Shown: positions 1 through 9,354 of the stretch, piece by piece | How the letters are laid out: each line of letters starts with the position of its first letter | How positions within the stretch are numbered: position 1 is the stretch's first letter | Source of the DNA: Fluviicoccus sp. | Lineage (GTDB): Bacteria > Pseudomonadota > Gammaproteobacteria > Pseudomonadales > Moraxellaceae | Direction of reading: 5' to 3' | Length of the DNA stretch: 64,000 nucleotides | NCBI RefSeq assembly: GCF_030646115.1 | Contig: NZ_JAUSMX010000015.1 | Coordinates: 62,001-126,000, forward strand | Notes under the pieces: generated by a model | Databases searched by the model: none | The model's input: the letters and a program-made list of their open reading frames with translations, nothing else | Told to the model about the DNA's origin: nothing | Position numbers and translations under genes: made by a program

Positions 1-318
1 GTGCGTCACCCCGTGGGTCATGCGGAGTTGCGGCCGGGCGGCACGGTGTCGGGGCCGGTGCTGATGACCACCGCCGATCTGGCGCTGTACGCCGCCATCC
101 TGGGGGAAATCGGCCTGGTGCCGCTGGCGGTGACTACCAGCCTGAACATCAACTTCATGCGCAAACCGGCGGCGGACCGCGACATTATCGGCGAGTGCAA
201 ACTGATGAAGCTGGGCAAGCTGCTGGCGGTGGGGGAAGTGTGGCTCTATTCGGAGGGGCAGGAGGAGCCGGTGGCGCACGCGACGGGGACGTATGCGATT
301 CCGCCCGCGCGCGCCTGA
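1..318 (+). CDS. PaaI-type hotdog thioesterase, C-terminal part
   Basis: The 105 visible residues match the second half of a PaaI/acyl-CoA thioesterase: the stretch RPGGTVSGP followed by LMTTADLALYAA is the typical hotdog helix and its lead-in, followed by the beta strands TTSLNINFMRKP and GECKLMKLGKLLAVGEVWLY. Such proteins hydrolyse acyl-CoA or aryl-CoA thioesters in the cytoplasm. The family normally has about 35-45 more residues before this point, so the gene almost certainly starts outside the window and the GTG at base 1 is not its real start. The last bases of the gene are part of a 27-base repeat that recurs at 1616-1642. Confidence 0.75.
   Translation: MRHPVGHAELRPGGTVSGPVLMTTADLALYAAILGEIGLVPLAVTTSLNINFMRKPAADRDIIGECKLMKLGKLLAVGEVWLYSEGQEEPVAHATGTYAIPPARA
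279..305. repeat. 27-base direct repeat, copy 1
   Basis: A 27-base stretch inside the 3' end of the thioesterase gene is repeated exactly at 1616-1642, in the same orientation. The two copies flank the alpha/beta hydrolase gene at 331-1545. This suggests that the hydrolase was inserted or that part of the thioesterase gene end was duplicated; the mechanism is inferred. Confidence 0.85.
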
Positions 319-330
319 GCCCCGCCCCGC

Positions 331-1545
331 TCAGGGTTTGAAGCCGATACCGTCCAGAAAACGGCGCATGGCTTTCAGGTAATCGCCCTGCCCCCAATGC
401 AGTACATGGCCGCCGGGAAACCAGTGCACGGCCGGGCGGTCCCAGTGCTCCCACAACAGCATGGTGTGTTTGGTGAAGGTGATGCGGTCATCCATGCCGC
501 CGATCAGCAACACGCGATCCTTGGGAATGGCCAGTTGCCAGGTCAGCGGCGAATTCACCGCCAGCGTGTGCCGCGCTTCCTGGATGCTGATGCCCGCCGT
601 GGCCAGCGCCGAACGGATCAGGTGTCCCAGCACCGGCCATTCAAACACCATGTCCACCAGACTGGCGGGCGGCACCACCGGAATGGCGAAAGCCAGCCGA
701 TCCTCGACACTGGCCAGCAGCGCCGTGGCGTAACCGCCCATCGAAATACCTGTAACTCCCACCGACGGCACACCGTGCGACAACAGCCAGTCGAGAAATA
801 CCCTGAAGTCGTGGATGGCGTGGGCGTGCACTTCGTTCATGTGCAGCGGCCCGTGCGAGAAATAGCCGTGCCCGGAAAACGGCGACAGCAACCCCTGCCG
901 GTAGCCGTGGAATGGCAGGGTGTAGAGCAGCACGTCGTAGCCCTGTTCGTAGAACCATTCCAGCGCAAAGAATTTGCTGTTGACCCAGTAGCTATCCATG
1001 ATGAAACCATGAATCACGGCAATGGTGGGGCGCGGCTTGTCGCCGTGCTTCCAGTACTGCGCCCAGGCGATCTCGTTGTTGTCGTGGCGGTGGTAATCCT
1101 CGCGCACCCGCGGGTTCACCGCCTCGAACGGGCTTTTGAAGCTTAGCAGGTAGGACTGGCCGTCCTTGGGCTGATGCGCCAGCGGTCCGGAGTGACGGAC
1201 GCGCACGCGGATGCCCGGCTTCGGCTTCTGGAAGAAGGCGTGGGCGTCGCCGTCGGTGGCCAGGTCATGGTAGAAGGCGCGCTCCCTGCGGTCGCGCAGC
1301 AGCGTGTCGGGCCGCAGGCTCCACGGCAGCGACAAGGCGGTGGTGGCGGCGATGATGCCCGCGCGCAGCCCCAGGTCGGTCAGTGACGAGGTCTGCATGC
1401 GCAACCTCTTGAAGCGGTCCATGCGGTTTACCACCCGGTACGCGGGAAACTGCGGGTCGAGGTTCCGCCACCAGGGGCTGGCAGGGCGCAATTGCGCCGG
1501 GCGGCGACGGGGCGTTACGATTTCAGGGGGCAGAACGGGGGACAT
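331..1545 (-). CDS. alpha/beta hydrolase, 404 aa
   Basis: A serine hydrolase of the alpha/beta fold. The oxyanion-loop segment is IAVIHGF, the nucleophile elbow is GISMGGY with Ser at about residue 268, an acidic candidate lies in LLIGGMDDRITF, and the catalytic His is probably in WFPGGHVLHWG close to the C-terminus. An unusually long N-terminal part of about 175 residues precedes the HGF motif, which recalls the DUF2048/ABHD18 type of hydrolase rather than a simple esterase; the substrate cannot be told. The open frame continues upstream to 1668, but the ATG at 1545 is preferred because the extra residues look like non-coding sequence and include the translated 27-base repeat. The gene is flanked by that repeat on both sides. 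Confidence 0.75.
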   Translation of the reverse strand: MSPVLPPEIVTPRRRPAQLRPASPWWRNLDPQFPAYRVVNRMDRFKRLRMQTSSLTDLGLRAGIIAATTALSLPWSLRPDTLLRDRRERAFYHDLATDGDAHAFFQKPKPGIRVRVRHSGPLAHQPKDGQSYLLSFKSPFEAVNPRVREDYHRHDNNEIAWAQYWKHGDKPRPTIAVIHGFIMDSYWVNSKFFALEWFYEQGYDVLLYTLPFHGYRQGLLSPFSGHGYFSHGPLHMNEVHAHAIHDFRVFLDWLLSHGVPSVGVTGISMGGYATALLASVEDRLAFAIPVVPPASLVDMVFEWPVLGHLIRSALATAGISIQEARHTLAVNSPLTWQLAIPKDRVLLIGGMDDRITFTKHTMLLWEHWDRPAVHWFPGGHVLHWGQGDYLKAMRRFLDGIGFKP

Positions 1546-1615
1546 GGGCCTCGCCGACACGTGGTTGCAGGGGAGGCTGACTAAAGCAAGCGCTTGGCAG
1601 GATGTCAATGGCGGC

Positions 1616-1642
1616 CGCGACGGGGACGTATGCGATTCCGCC
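1616..1642. repeat. 27-base direct repeat, copy 2
   Basis: Exact second copy of 279-305, lying in the 214-base gap between the hydrolase start (1545) and the sulfatase start (1760). Here it is not part of a gene, so it looks like a leftover of the thioesterase 3' end. Confidence 0.85.
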
Positions 1643-1759
1643 ACGTAGCCGAACCGGGAATCCAGCATTTACAGTATCGCCGAGATACGATACTGCTGTG
1701 CAGGGCCAGCCGGTTCATGCTATCCATGACAAAAGCCGCCGACGGGAAACCCATCCACC

Positions 1760-3508
1760 ATGAGCATCAAGCGACGTACCCTGTTGGGAGCCGGTATGGT
1801 CGGGGCGCTCGGCGGCGCCGGCCTCACCGGGCTGGCCTTGCACGGGCGTCAGCCCCGCCCGCGCCAGGTGCCTGCCCTGCCCTCGGGTGTCAGGCCCGGC
1901 GGGCAACCCATGAACATCCTGCTGATCGTCACCGATCAGGAACACGCCGACCTGCCGTCCGGACTGCCGCTGCCCGGTCACGAACGCCTGCGCTCCCGGG
2001 GAATTGCCTTCAACCGTTTCCACGTCAACACCACGCCCTGCTCACCGTCGCGCTCCAACCTCTACTTCGGCCAGCACACCCAGAAAACGCGGATGGTGGT
2101 CAACCACGGCGTCTTCCCCGAACCGGAAATCCCGGATGACATGCCCAGCCTGGGCCACTACCTGCGCGCCAATGGCTATGACACCGCCTACAAGGGAAAA
2201 TGGCATCTGGGCGGCGTGCCGGAAGGACACCAGTTGACCTACGGCCGCTATCCCAGCAGCCGTGATGCTCTGGAGCCCTTCGGCTTCTCGGACTTCAACT
2301 TCGACGGCGATCCGCACGGATCCACCTGGACCGGCTTCAAATATGACGGCCAGATTGCCGCCGAAGCCTCGCAATGGCTGCGCGACCGCCCCCGGGCAAA
2401 CACCGGCAAGCCTTGGCTGCTGGCGGTGAATTTCGTCAACCCGCACGACATCATGTTCTTCAGCACCGGCGACAGCCAGACCGCGTCCCGACGCCGACAG
2501 GACTACCTGTCACCGCTGGCGCAGACGCCCGATGACCCGCTGTATCGCGCCCTGTGGGAGCTGCCACTGCCCGCCAATCGCCATGACGACCTGCGCGGCA
2601 AACCGGAGGCCCACGCCAGTTACCTGAAATTCTGCGACATGGCCTATGGCCTCCTGCCGCCCGGTGACGACAGCTGGCGGGCCTACCGCAACTACTACTT
2701 CAACTGCATCCGCGACGCCGACCGTCATCTGATGACCGTGCTGGATGCCCTGGAAGCCAGCGGCCAGGCCGACCGCACCATCATCGTCTTCACCGCCGAC
2801 CATGGCGAAATGGCGGGAGGGCACGGGCTGCGCCAGAAAGGGCCGTTCATGTATCAGGAGAACACGCGGGTGCCGCTGATGGTGGTGCATCCGGACGGAC
2901 CGAAAGGGGTGCAGACCGAGGCGCTGGGCAGCACCATTGATCTGGTGCCGACGCTGCTGGAACTGGCGGGGGTGGAAAGCCAAAGGATTCACGAACTGTA
3001 TCCGCAACTGGCCGGGGTGAGTCTGGCATCGTCCATCGCCGGCGCACAGGGGCGCTCGGAACGGGACCGGCGCGGCCACCTCTTCAACTACAACACCACC
3101 CATCATATCGACAATGAATTCATCGGTGTGTTGATGGATCATGATGTGCTGGCCGACCGCTTCCTGCCCATCCGGGCGCTGCTGAGCGGTATGTGGCCGA
3201 TGCCGCGTACCGACCATCCGGCCCTGTTCCGCGGCATCCATGACGGTCGCTACAAGTTTGCCCGCTACTTCAAACCCTCGGAACACCACACCCCGACCGA
3301 CTGGGCGACCCTGACCGGCCACAACCAGCTGGAGCTATACGATACGCAGGTCGACCCCGGCGAGTTGAACAACCTCGCACGGCAGCCGGAAGCGGTAAAG
3401 CCGCTGCTGCTGGCGCTGAATGCACAATTGAATGCCGTGGTGGCGACCGAAGTCGGGGTGGACCGGGGCGATGAACTGGTAGGGCCAGGATTCATGAAAC
3501 GGCTATAG
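1760..3508 (+). CDS. secreted sulfatase (arylsulfatase family), 582 aa
   Basis: Type I sulfatase that would remove sulfate from an ester substrate outside the cytoplasm. The N-terminus has a Tat-like signal (KRRTLLGAG followed by a hydrophobic, Gly/Ala-rich stretch to about residue 28). The first metal-binding strand is NILLIVTDQEH (about 52-62). The signature CSPSR has its Cys at residue 94, the residue that must be converted to formylglycine. The second metal and sulfate-binding region is FTADHGEMAGGHG, followed by KGPFMYQENTRVPL. Length is usual for the family. No formylglycine-generating enzyme gene is in the window, so maturation would depend on one encoded elsewhere. The 3' end overlaps the convergent small phosphatase gene by 17 bases. 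The natural substrate is unknown. Confidence 0.88.
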   Translation: MSIKRRTLLGAGMVGALGGAGLTGLALHGRQPRPRQVPALPSGVRPGGQPMNILLIVTDQEHADLPSGLPLPGHERLRSRGIAFNRFHVNTTPCSPSRSNLYFGQHTQKTRMVVNHGVFPEPEIPDDMPSLGHYLRANGYDTAYKGKWHLGGVPEGHQLTYGRYPSSRDALEPFGFSDFNFDGDPHGSTWTGFKYDGQIAAEASQWLRDRPRANTGKPWLLAVNFVNPHDIMFFSTGDSQTASRRRQDYLSPLAQTPDDPLYRALWELPLPANRHDDLRGKPEAHASYLKFCDMAYGLLPPGDDSWRAYRNYYFNCIRDADRHLMTVLDALEASGQADRTIIVFTADHGEMAGGHGLRQKGPFMYQENTRVPLMVVHPDGPKGVQTEALGSTIDLVPTLLELAGVESQRIHELYPQLAGVSLASSIAGAQGRSERDRRGHLFNYNTTHHIDNEFIGVLMDHDVLADRFLPIRALLSGMWPMPRTDHPALFRGIHDGRYKFARYFKPSEHHTPTDWATLTGHNQLELYDTQVDPGELNNLARQPEAVKPLLLALNAQLNAVVATEVGVDRGDELVGPGFMKRL

Positions 3509-3836
3509 GCTTCGCCGGCAAATACCGGCTGACGCGTGATTTCAGCAAGGTCACCAGCGCCGGCTCCATCAGGTCGTAATTATCCGGAATTTCCAGACAG
3601 ATGATGGGTTTGTCGGCCAGATGCGACTGGAAGTTGCGGGTCAGCTTGTTACGCTGCACTTTTTCCATGACAAAGATCAGGTCGGCCCACGCCAGCAGTT
3701 CGGGGGTGACGGTGACTTCGGCGTCGTTATTCAGTCCGGCGGAGGCGGTTTCGATGCCGGGCCAGTCGGCGAAGACCTTTTCGGCGGTGGGACTGCGCAA
3801 ACGGTTCTGGCTGCAGATGAACAGGATATGTTTCAT
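3492..3836 (-). CDS. small low-molecular-weight protein tyrosine phosphatase-like protein, 114 aa
   Basis: The N-terminus HILFICSQNRLRSPTAE carries the C-x5-R phosphatase loop (Cys-Ser-Gln-Asn-Arg-Leu-Arg) followed by Ser-Pro-Thr, as in the short COG4551-type relatives of low-molecular-weight tyrosine phosphatases. A later acidic and aromatic segment is LEIPDNYDLMEP; the usual DPY acid motif is not seen as such, so catalytic activity is not certain. The start at ATG 3836 gives a normal family length; the frame is open up to 4070 but the extra part does not look coding. It is convergent with the sulfatase gene. Confidence 0.75.
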   Translation of the reverse strand: MKHILFICSQNRLRSPTAEKVFADWPGIETASAGLNNDAEVTVTPELLAWADLIFVMEKVQRNKLTRNFQSHLADKPIICLEIPDNYDLMEPALVTLLKSRVSRYLPAKPIAVS

Positions 3837-4047
3837 GGTTCCCTCGGGGTGATCGGCGGTCCTTTTTCCCCGGCTAGGTCCGAGGGGGCCGGGGTTAGGA
3901 ACCATGATACGCCCCGCAAGGTCACTGCTGGAGGATATGTGCAGGCTTCTTGAGCACCCCGGCTGAATTTCGACAGATGAACTTCCAATTGCGACAGTTT
4001 TACCGGAGGCTTGGCGGCAATCCCGCCAGTCACCGGAACCCGGCCTC

Positions 4048-4803
4048 ATGCAAGAACCCACCGCAGGCAATCTCTATGCCGATCTCTCCGGGTATTACGA
4101 CGGCTTCTGCCATGAGGTGGACTACGCCGAACAGGGCGACTTCCTGCGCCGGGCCTTTGACTGCCTGGCGGAATCGACGGGCAAGGATTACCTGGACCTG
4201 GCCTGCGGCACCGGGCAATTGCTGCAGCAGATGCATCAGCACGGTTTTGCCGTCGCCGGTCTGGACAACAGCCCGCAGATGCTGGAAGCCACCGCCCGGC
4301 GCTGCCCGTCCGCCGCGTTGATGCTTTGCGATCTGGCATCCTTCGACGGACCCGGCCGTTTCGACCTCATCAGCTGTTTCCTGTACTCCATCCACTACAG
4401 CCACCCCGTGGCTGCATTGACCGAAACCGTGAATCGGGCATTTCAGGCGCTGAAACCGGGCGGCGTCTTTCTCTTTGATCTGGTGGACAAGAACGGCATC
4501 AACAACCGCGATGCCGTCACCCGTCTGGAACGGGACCATGCCCGCTTTACTTTCCGTTCGGGCTGGCGATATGACGGATGCAGTGAAAGCATGGTCTTGC
4601 AGGTGGCCATCCGGCGGGAGGACGCCAACGGGGTGCAGGACTGGGAAGACCGGCACCGCATGACCGCCATCACCATTGCGCAGGTGAACGAGCTGATGCG
4701 TGACGCCGGTTTCGTCATCACGTTGCTGGAACGGGATTTCGCCCGGCTCCGGGAATGGGAGGGTGACAGCTTCAATGTGATCATGGCGGGCCGGAAGCCA
4801 TGA
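4048..4803 (+). CDS. class I SAM-dependent methyltransferase, 251 aa
   Basis: The SAM-binding glycine loop is LDLACGTGQLL at residues 49-59, followed by an acidic motif II residue in VAGLDNSPQML and the post-loop ALMLCDLASF; this is the small soluble methyltransferase fold (Methyltransf_25 type). The methyl acceptor is not identifiable. The last codons overlap the start of the Crp-type regulator by 4 bases (ATGA), so the two are likely translated together and may be functionally linked. Confidence 0.85.
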   Translation: MQEPTAGNLYADLSGYYDGFCHEVDYAEQGDFLRRAFDCLAESTGKDYLDLACGTGQLLQQMHQHGFAVAGLDNSPQMLEATARRCPSAALMLCDLASFDGPGRFDLISCFLYSIHYSHPVAALTETVNRAFQALKPGGVFLFDLVDKNGINNRDAVTRLERDHARFTFRSGWRYDGCSESMVLQVAIRREDANGVQDWEDRHRMTAITIAQVNELMRDAGFVITLLERDFARLREWEGDSFNVIMAGRKP

Positions 4804-5486
4804 CGGCCACCCGACAGGAGCGAATCCGGGCCATCCTGAGCGGATGCCCCGAGCTGCAGGGACTGGAAGGCACCCAGATGGAAGTTCTCACCCGTCGGGC
4901 CGGACTTGACCACCGTAACCCCGGTGAGCGCCTGTGGTCGCAGGGCGACCCCGTCACCGAGGTCTACATCCCGGCGGGCGGCGTGGTGCGCATCAGCGTC
5001 CAGGACAGCGACGGCGGCCTCTTCACCACTGCGCTGGTCCGGGATTGCCACCTGATCGGCGAGGCGGAAGTGTTCGGCATGTTGCTGCAACGGTTCAACG
5101 AAGCCTGCGTCTTGTCGCCCCAGGAGGTGGTGCGCCTGCCCGCAAGCGATTTTCGCCAGTGCATTGAGACGTCGCCCGAACTGACCCGTTATTGGCTGCA
5201 AACTGCCAACCAGCGCTTCATCATGGCCCTGAAACACGCGCAACTGATGGCGCAGCGCAGCGCCGAGGAACGCCTGCGCTGGCTGGTGCGCCTGCTGCTG
5301 GGCTTCACCCCGTCCTCCCCGGACGGGACGGTGACGCTGCCCTTCTCGCAGGAAAACCTGGGCACCATGGCGGCGCTGACGCGCCAGGCCACCTGCAAGG
5401 TGGTGGCCGAATGGCGCAGCCGGGGTCTGGTCGACACCGGCTACCAGCGGCTGGACATTCTGCAGGTCCGCCACTTCCGCGACTAG
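4800..5486 (+). CDS. Crp/Fnr-family transcription regulator, 228 aa
   Basis: An N-terminal cyclic-nucleotide-binding-type beta-barrel (about residues 20-130, with GERLWSQGDPVTEVYIPAGGVVRI typical of the strand-turn pattern) is followed by a long dimer helix and a C-terminal winged helix with the recognition-helix region SQENLGTMAALTRQATCKVV. No cysteine cluster for an iron-sulfur centre is seen at the N-terminus, so it is not a classical Fnr. It starts inside the last codons of the methyltransferase gene. A separate ligand is not deducible. Confidence 0.85.
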   Translation: MTATRQERIRAILSGCPELQGLEGTQMEVLTRRAGLDHRNPGERLWSQGDPVTEVYIPAGGVVRISVQDSDGGLFTTALVRDCHLIGEAEVFGMLLQRFNEACVLSPQEVVRLPASDFRQCIETSPELTRYWLQTANQRFIMALKHAQLMAQRSAEERLRWLVRLLLGFTPSSPDGTVTLPFSQENLGTMAALTRQATCKVVAEWRSRGLVDTGYQRLDILQVRHFRD

Positions 5487-5492
5487 GGCGGC

Positions 5493-6869
5493 TTACTTCA
5501 GCACCACCTCCTTCACCCCGGTCTGGCTGCTGCGGCAGGCCAGCACCCGCCGCTCGCGGCTGAAGGTACAACGCACATCGGCCGGGGCGTTCACCACTGG
5601 TGCACGCCCGCCAAGGAAGCTGTCCGGCACGAAGATCTCGGTGACGCCCTGTGCCGGATTATGGCTCCAGCGAAACCGCGCCGAGGCCGGGTTGAAGAGA
5701 CCGGCGAAATTGACCTTGAAGCTGCCATAAGCACCTGCGGTCCGCCGGGCATAGGGGCGCTCCCGGTAGTTGTTGCGCAGCCGTCCCTTGTCATCCACCA
5801 CCGACAGGTCCTCGCGGTTCCAGCCGTCCAGGTTTTGCGGCGTCCATTCCGGTGTCCACGACCACTGCGTGGCGGAATCCCCGAAGTTATCGAGGTCATC
5901 GTAGATCATCTTGATGTAGTTCGGGGCCAGCAGGAAGGACGGCGTGCCGAACTCGCCCAGCAGCACGGCGGCACCCCAGGTTTTGGCCAGTTCCCGGTTG
6001 CGCGCCGCCACCGGTTCGTAGCGGCCGCCCAGCCAGACGCTGGCGTAGATGGTGGCGTCATAGTAGTGCGGGGCAAAAGCGAGGTTGGAAATGGGCATGC
6101 GCGCCAGCTTCGTCGTTTCCAGCCCGGAACCGGTCAGCATCTCGGGTTCGACAAAGGCGATCGCATCCGGGTCATGGCGGCGCACACGTTCAATTCCGTC
6201 CAGATACAGCTGGGCCAGCAGCCCGGCATCGCCCAGCGGCTCGTTGAGCAGGTCGAAGCCGATGACGTGCGGCTGGTCGGCAAAGCGTTGCGCCAACCGC
6301 TCCAGCAGCACCAGATAGCGTTCCCGCGCCGGATTGCCGGGCGTGTAGAAGGCATTGAATACCGCCTCGATTTCACTGCGCTCAGCCATCACCCGCAATG
6401 GCCAGAACCAGCACTTGCTGCCGTTGTCCGGTTCGCTGAGGCGGGTGCCCGCCGGGATGGCCCAACGCGGAAATCCCTCGCCGCAACCATCCAGCGTCCA
6501 GCGGCTGAAGGCATCCTGGTGGATATCGACAATGACGTAGACTCCAGACGCCGCCGCACGGGCGGACACGCCGGCGTAGTAATCGAGGTAGCTGTCGTCA
6601 TAGACGCCGGGTGAAAGTTCATAGGCTTCCCAGTTGAACTGCAGCCGCACGACGTTGACGCCGATAGCCGCCAGTTTCTGGAAGAGCAGCGGGTCATTGT
6701 TGGGGCGGAACGGCGGCAGCTTGTGCTGCTGCGACAGGTTGAAACCGCGCAGCACCACGGTGGCGCCGTCACGGTCGACAAACCGGCCCTGCGCCACCTG
6801 CAATTCCCCGGCGGTGGCGAGGGCGGGCAGCAGGGCCAGGGCGGCCGACAAGGTCTTCAAGGGGTTCAT
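5493..6869 (-). CDS. secreted glycoside hydrolase family 5 enzyme, 458 aa
   Basis: A signal peptide (KTLSAALALLPALATA, cut near residue 21) is followed by a GH5 (beta/alpha)8 barrel. The acid/base Glu is in DLLNEPLGD (about residue 210) and the nucleophile Glu in VLLGEFGTPS (about residue 306). Early motifs VLRGFNLSQQHK and VVRLQFNWEAYE are also family-like. The pattern, including GFNLS and a C-terminal beta-sandwich tail, resembles endoglycoceramidase-type members, which would fit action on glycolipids; that assignment is a suggestion. The open frame extends to 7022 but the ATG at 6869 directly before the signal peptide is the natural start. It shares a 151-base upstream gap with the divergent AraC gene. 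Confidence 0.85.
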   Translation of the reverse strand: MNPLKTLSAALALLPALATAGELQVAQGRFVDRDGATVVLRGFNLSQQHKLPPFRPNNDPLLFQKLAAIGVNVVRLQFNWEAYELSPGVYDDSYLDYYAGVSARAAASGVYVIVDIHQDAFSRWTLDGCGEGFPRWAIPAGTRLSEPDNGSKCWFWPLRVMAERSEIEAVFNAFYTPGNPARERYLVLLERLAQRFADQPHVIGFDLLNEPLGDAGLLAQLYLDGIERVRRHDPDAIAFVEPEMLTGSGLETTKLARMPISNLAFAPHYYDATIYASVWLGGRYEPVAARNRELAKTWGAAVLLGEFGTPSFLLAPNYIKMIYDDLDNFGDSATQWSWTPEWTPQNLDGWNREDLSVVDDKGRLRNNYRERPYARRTAGAYGSFKVNFAGLFNPASARFRWSHNPAQGVTEIFVPDSFLGGRAPVVNAPADVRCTFSRERRVLACRSSQTGVKEVVLK

Positions 6870-7020
6870 GGCTAGACATCTCCGGAGTTGAGGATGCGGC
6901 GACTGTAGCGGGCGGCCTCCACGAACTCTGTCATCCGGATGACAGTCGGGATTCCGGCGCTGGACAACCCCGCCTCCTGCCTGTAGCTTTTCCGCCATCC
7001 CGGCCCACTCCGTTGCCACC

Positions 7021-8067
7021 ATGCCCAGCCCGGACCGCCTGCTGAACAGCCTCTCCTTCCCCGCCCAGTATCTGGATGTGGGGGAATCGCTGGCGCGTGC
7101 GCTGAACCTGGACGTGACCGACTACTACCGTTACTGCGGCGTGCCCTACCCCCGCTCCACCCAGCCCTGGCAGACACTCAACGGCACCCAGATCCTGCGC
7201 TCCAACGCCTGGATCATGGCGCACTGCCCGCCGGGCACGCTGCCGCTGGCCGCGTTCATGGCGCACTTCCCCGTCACCTCGCACGGGCCGATCGGCATGC
7301 TGGCCATCACAGCCCCGACGCTGGGCGATGCCCTGCAGGGCGCGCTGGACTATGCCGACCTGCTGATGCCGGTCTTCAACATCCGCCGCCACGACCGGGG
7401 GGATCAGGTACATATGGTGTTTGAACTTTTGTATGACCTGGGGGAGATGTCGGCCTTCACCACCGAGACGGTGCTGGTGGCCTTCCTGCAAATCCGCCCC
7501 TTTCTGAACGGAACCGCCATACGCGTGCCGGAAGTGCATTTCACCCATGCGCCGCTGGGCAACCCGGCCGATTACGAACAGGCCTTTGGCGTCCGCTTCC
7601 ACTTCCACAGCCCGGTAAACAAGATTGTGCTGGCGCGTCAGGACCTGGCAACACCGCTGCTGGCGGCCAGCCCCACCTCGCACCAGTTGCTGCGGGAAAC
7701 GCTGGACCAGCAGAAACGGTCACGACCGGACAGCCGCCCGGTGACCCAGGCCGTGCGCCGGTTGCTGCAGCAGGCCCTGCGCGACAACCGGCTGCCGGAC
7801 GCGGCGGTGATTGCGGAACATCTGGCCCTCTCCCCCCGCACCCTGAGCCGGCGTCTGAGCGAGGAAGGCGTGACGTTGCCGAAGCTGCGCGCGGCGGTGG
7901 GCATGGAATATGCGGAATGGCAGTTGCGTGAAACCGACCGCAGCATTGCACGGATTGCCGAAACGGCGGGCTTCAATGACGCAGCCGCCTTTGCCCGCGC
8001 CTTCCGGCGCTATGGCGGCATGACGCCGAGCCAGGTGCGCAAGAGTGCGGACGGCGGGTCGCCGTAA
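7021..8067 (+). CDS. AraC-family regulator with arabinose-binding-like N-domain, 348 aa
   Basis: The N-terminal two thirds (SFPAQYLDVGESLARAL onward, with HFPVTSHGPIGMLAITAPTLGDAL) are of the type found in OruR/ArgR-like AraC proteins; the C-terminal 100 residues form the double helix-turn-helix, with LSPRTLSRRLSEEG as first and IARIAETAGFNDAAAFARAFRRYGG as second helix region. It is clearly paralogous to the gene at 24125-25180, sharing SFPAQYL and the same block order. It is divergent from the GH5 gene and convergent with the crotonase gene, so either could be a target. Confidence 0.85.
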   Translation: MPSPDRLLNSLSFPAQYLDVGESLARALNLDVTDYYRYCGVPYPRSTQPWQTLNGTQILRSNAWIMAHCPPGTLPLAAFMAHFPVTSHGPIGMLAITAPTLGDALQGALDYADLLMPVFNIRRHDRGDQVHMVFELLYDLGEMSAFTTETVLVAFLQIRPFLNGTAIRVPEVHFTHAPLGNPADYEQAFGVRFHFHSPVNKIVLARQDLATPLLAASPTSHQLLRETLDQQKRSRPDSRPVTQAVRRLLQQALRDNRLPDAAVIAEHLALSPRTLSRRLSEEGVTLPKLRAAVGMEYAEWQLRETDRSIARIAETAGFNDAAAFARAFRRYGGMTPSQVRKSADGGSP

Positions 8068-8211
8068 TATCCGAATGGCGGACAGGGCACGGCATTGGCG
8101 GTATGGCATGGGCATTTCTGCCATCATGGACTCCGGGGAACCCATTGACGCCAAAACAAGGGCCTATTGCATGCGAAGCCTCATCCAGCGCGCCTTCAGC
8201 GCCGAAAACCC

Positions 8212-9183
8212 TTAACCCGGAGCCGTCATGTCCACAGCGGTCCCGTCAATCAGGTCCTGGAAGTCAACCACCGTCATCGGCCGCCCTTCCGCCAGCACCG
8301 TGCGGACATGCGCGGTATAGGAGCCCATGGCGCGCCGGGTATTCGCCTGCGAGGCTGACGACAGGAACGCGTTCTTCTCGAATTCCATGCCCTCATTCCA
8401 ACTCATCGAAGCCGCCTGATAGACCGCCTGCTTGATCGCCTGCACGGCAAAGGGCGAGCGGCGCGCCATGCGTTCGGCCAGGGCCATGGCTTCGTCCATC
8501 AGGGACTCGACGGGAACCACCTTGTTCACCATGCCCATCGCCAGCGCTTCCGCCGGGGTGATCGGCCGCCCTTCCAGGCAATGCTCCAGCGCCTTCGCCA
8601 CGCCCAGGCTGCGGGTCAGCGCCTGAGTGCCGCCACCACCGGGAATCAGCCCGATCAGGATTTCCGGCTGGCCGATCATCACGCCGTCCTCAGCGCTGCC
8701 TTCGATCATCACCCGGAAATCACAGGCCAGCGCCAGCTCGCAGCCGCCGCCCATGGCGCGGCCGTTGATGGCGGCAATGAATACCTTGTCCATGCCGCGC
8801 ATCTTCGCGGTCACTTCGTGGAACAGGTTCATGTCCGAGACACCTGCCATCGGCGTATGGCTGAGCAGGCGGCGCGCGCCCGGCACGCGGTCCATCAGGG
8901 CTTCGGTGCGGGTCATAGCCTTGACCACTTGCGGGCTCATGGTGAACGGCACCGAGGCCACCGCCTGGTCAATCTCGTCAACATCAAAGTGGGTCAGGAA
9001 GACGCCCTGGGTGCCGGTCAGGATGACTGACCCGATATCTTGGCTGGCGGCGATCTCGTCCAGCACCCGGTTCAGCGCGGACATCATCGCCGAAGTCAGG
9101 AAATTGGCGGGCGGATTGTTGAGGGTCAGCACCAGCACGCGGCCGTACAGGCGGGACTGGAGAGTATCGGTGGACGTGATCAT
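8212..9183 (-). CDS. enoyl-CoA hydratase/isomerase (crotonase) family protein, 323 aa
   Basis: A crotonase fold enzyme acting on acyl-CoA in the cytoplasm. The oxyanion and active-site region AINGRAMGGGCELALACDF contains the first catalytic Glu, and GQPEILIGLIPGGGGTQAL contains the second, so true hydratase chemistry is possible. The 40-50 residues beyond the usual 260 include an insert around residues 85-110. Start at ATG 9183. No overlapping partner; the neighbouring genes on the left run towards it. Confidence 0.85.
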   Translation of the reverse strand: MITSTDTLQSRLYGRVLVLTLNNPPANFLTSAMMSALNRVLDEIAASQDIGSVILTGTQGVFLTHFDVDEIDQAVASVPFTMSPQVVKAMTRTEALMDRVPGARRLLSHTPMAGVSDMNLFHEVTAKMRGMDKVFIAAINGRAMGGGCELALACDFRVMIEGSAEDGVMIGQPEILIGLIPGGGGTQALTRSLGVAKALEHCLEGRPITPAEALAMGMVNKVVPVESLMDEAMALAERMARRSPFAVQAIKQAVYQAASMSWNEGMEFEKNAFLSSASQANTRRAMGSYTAHVRTVLAEGRPMTVVDFQDLIDGTAVDMTAPG

Positions 9184-9354
9184 GGTATGGCTCCGGTTTC
9201 AACAGGAATGGAGGGGGAAGCGATCGGCTCAGTGTGCAAGGGTCAGGATTTTCCTGCGTGTGGAGTGCTCCCCAGTACAGCAGCGGACAATGACTCAATG
9301 CCGGATGCACAGAGTAAGTTCAAAAAAGGAACTCAGTCAACACCGCACGTCTTT

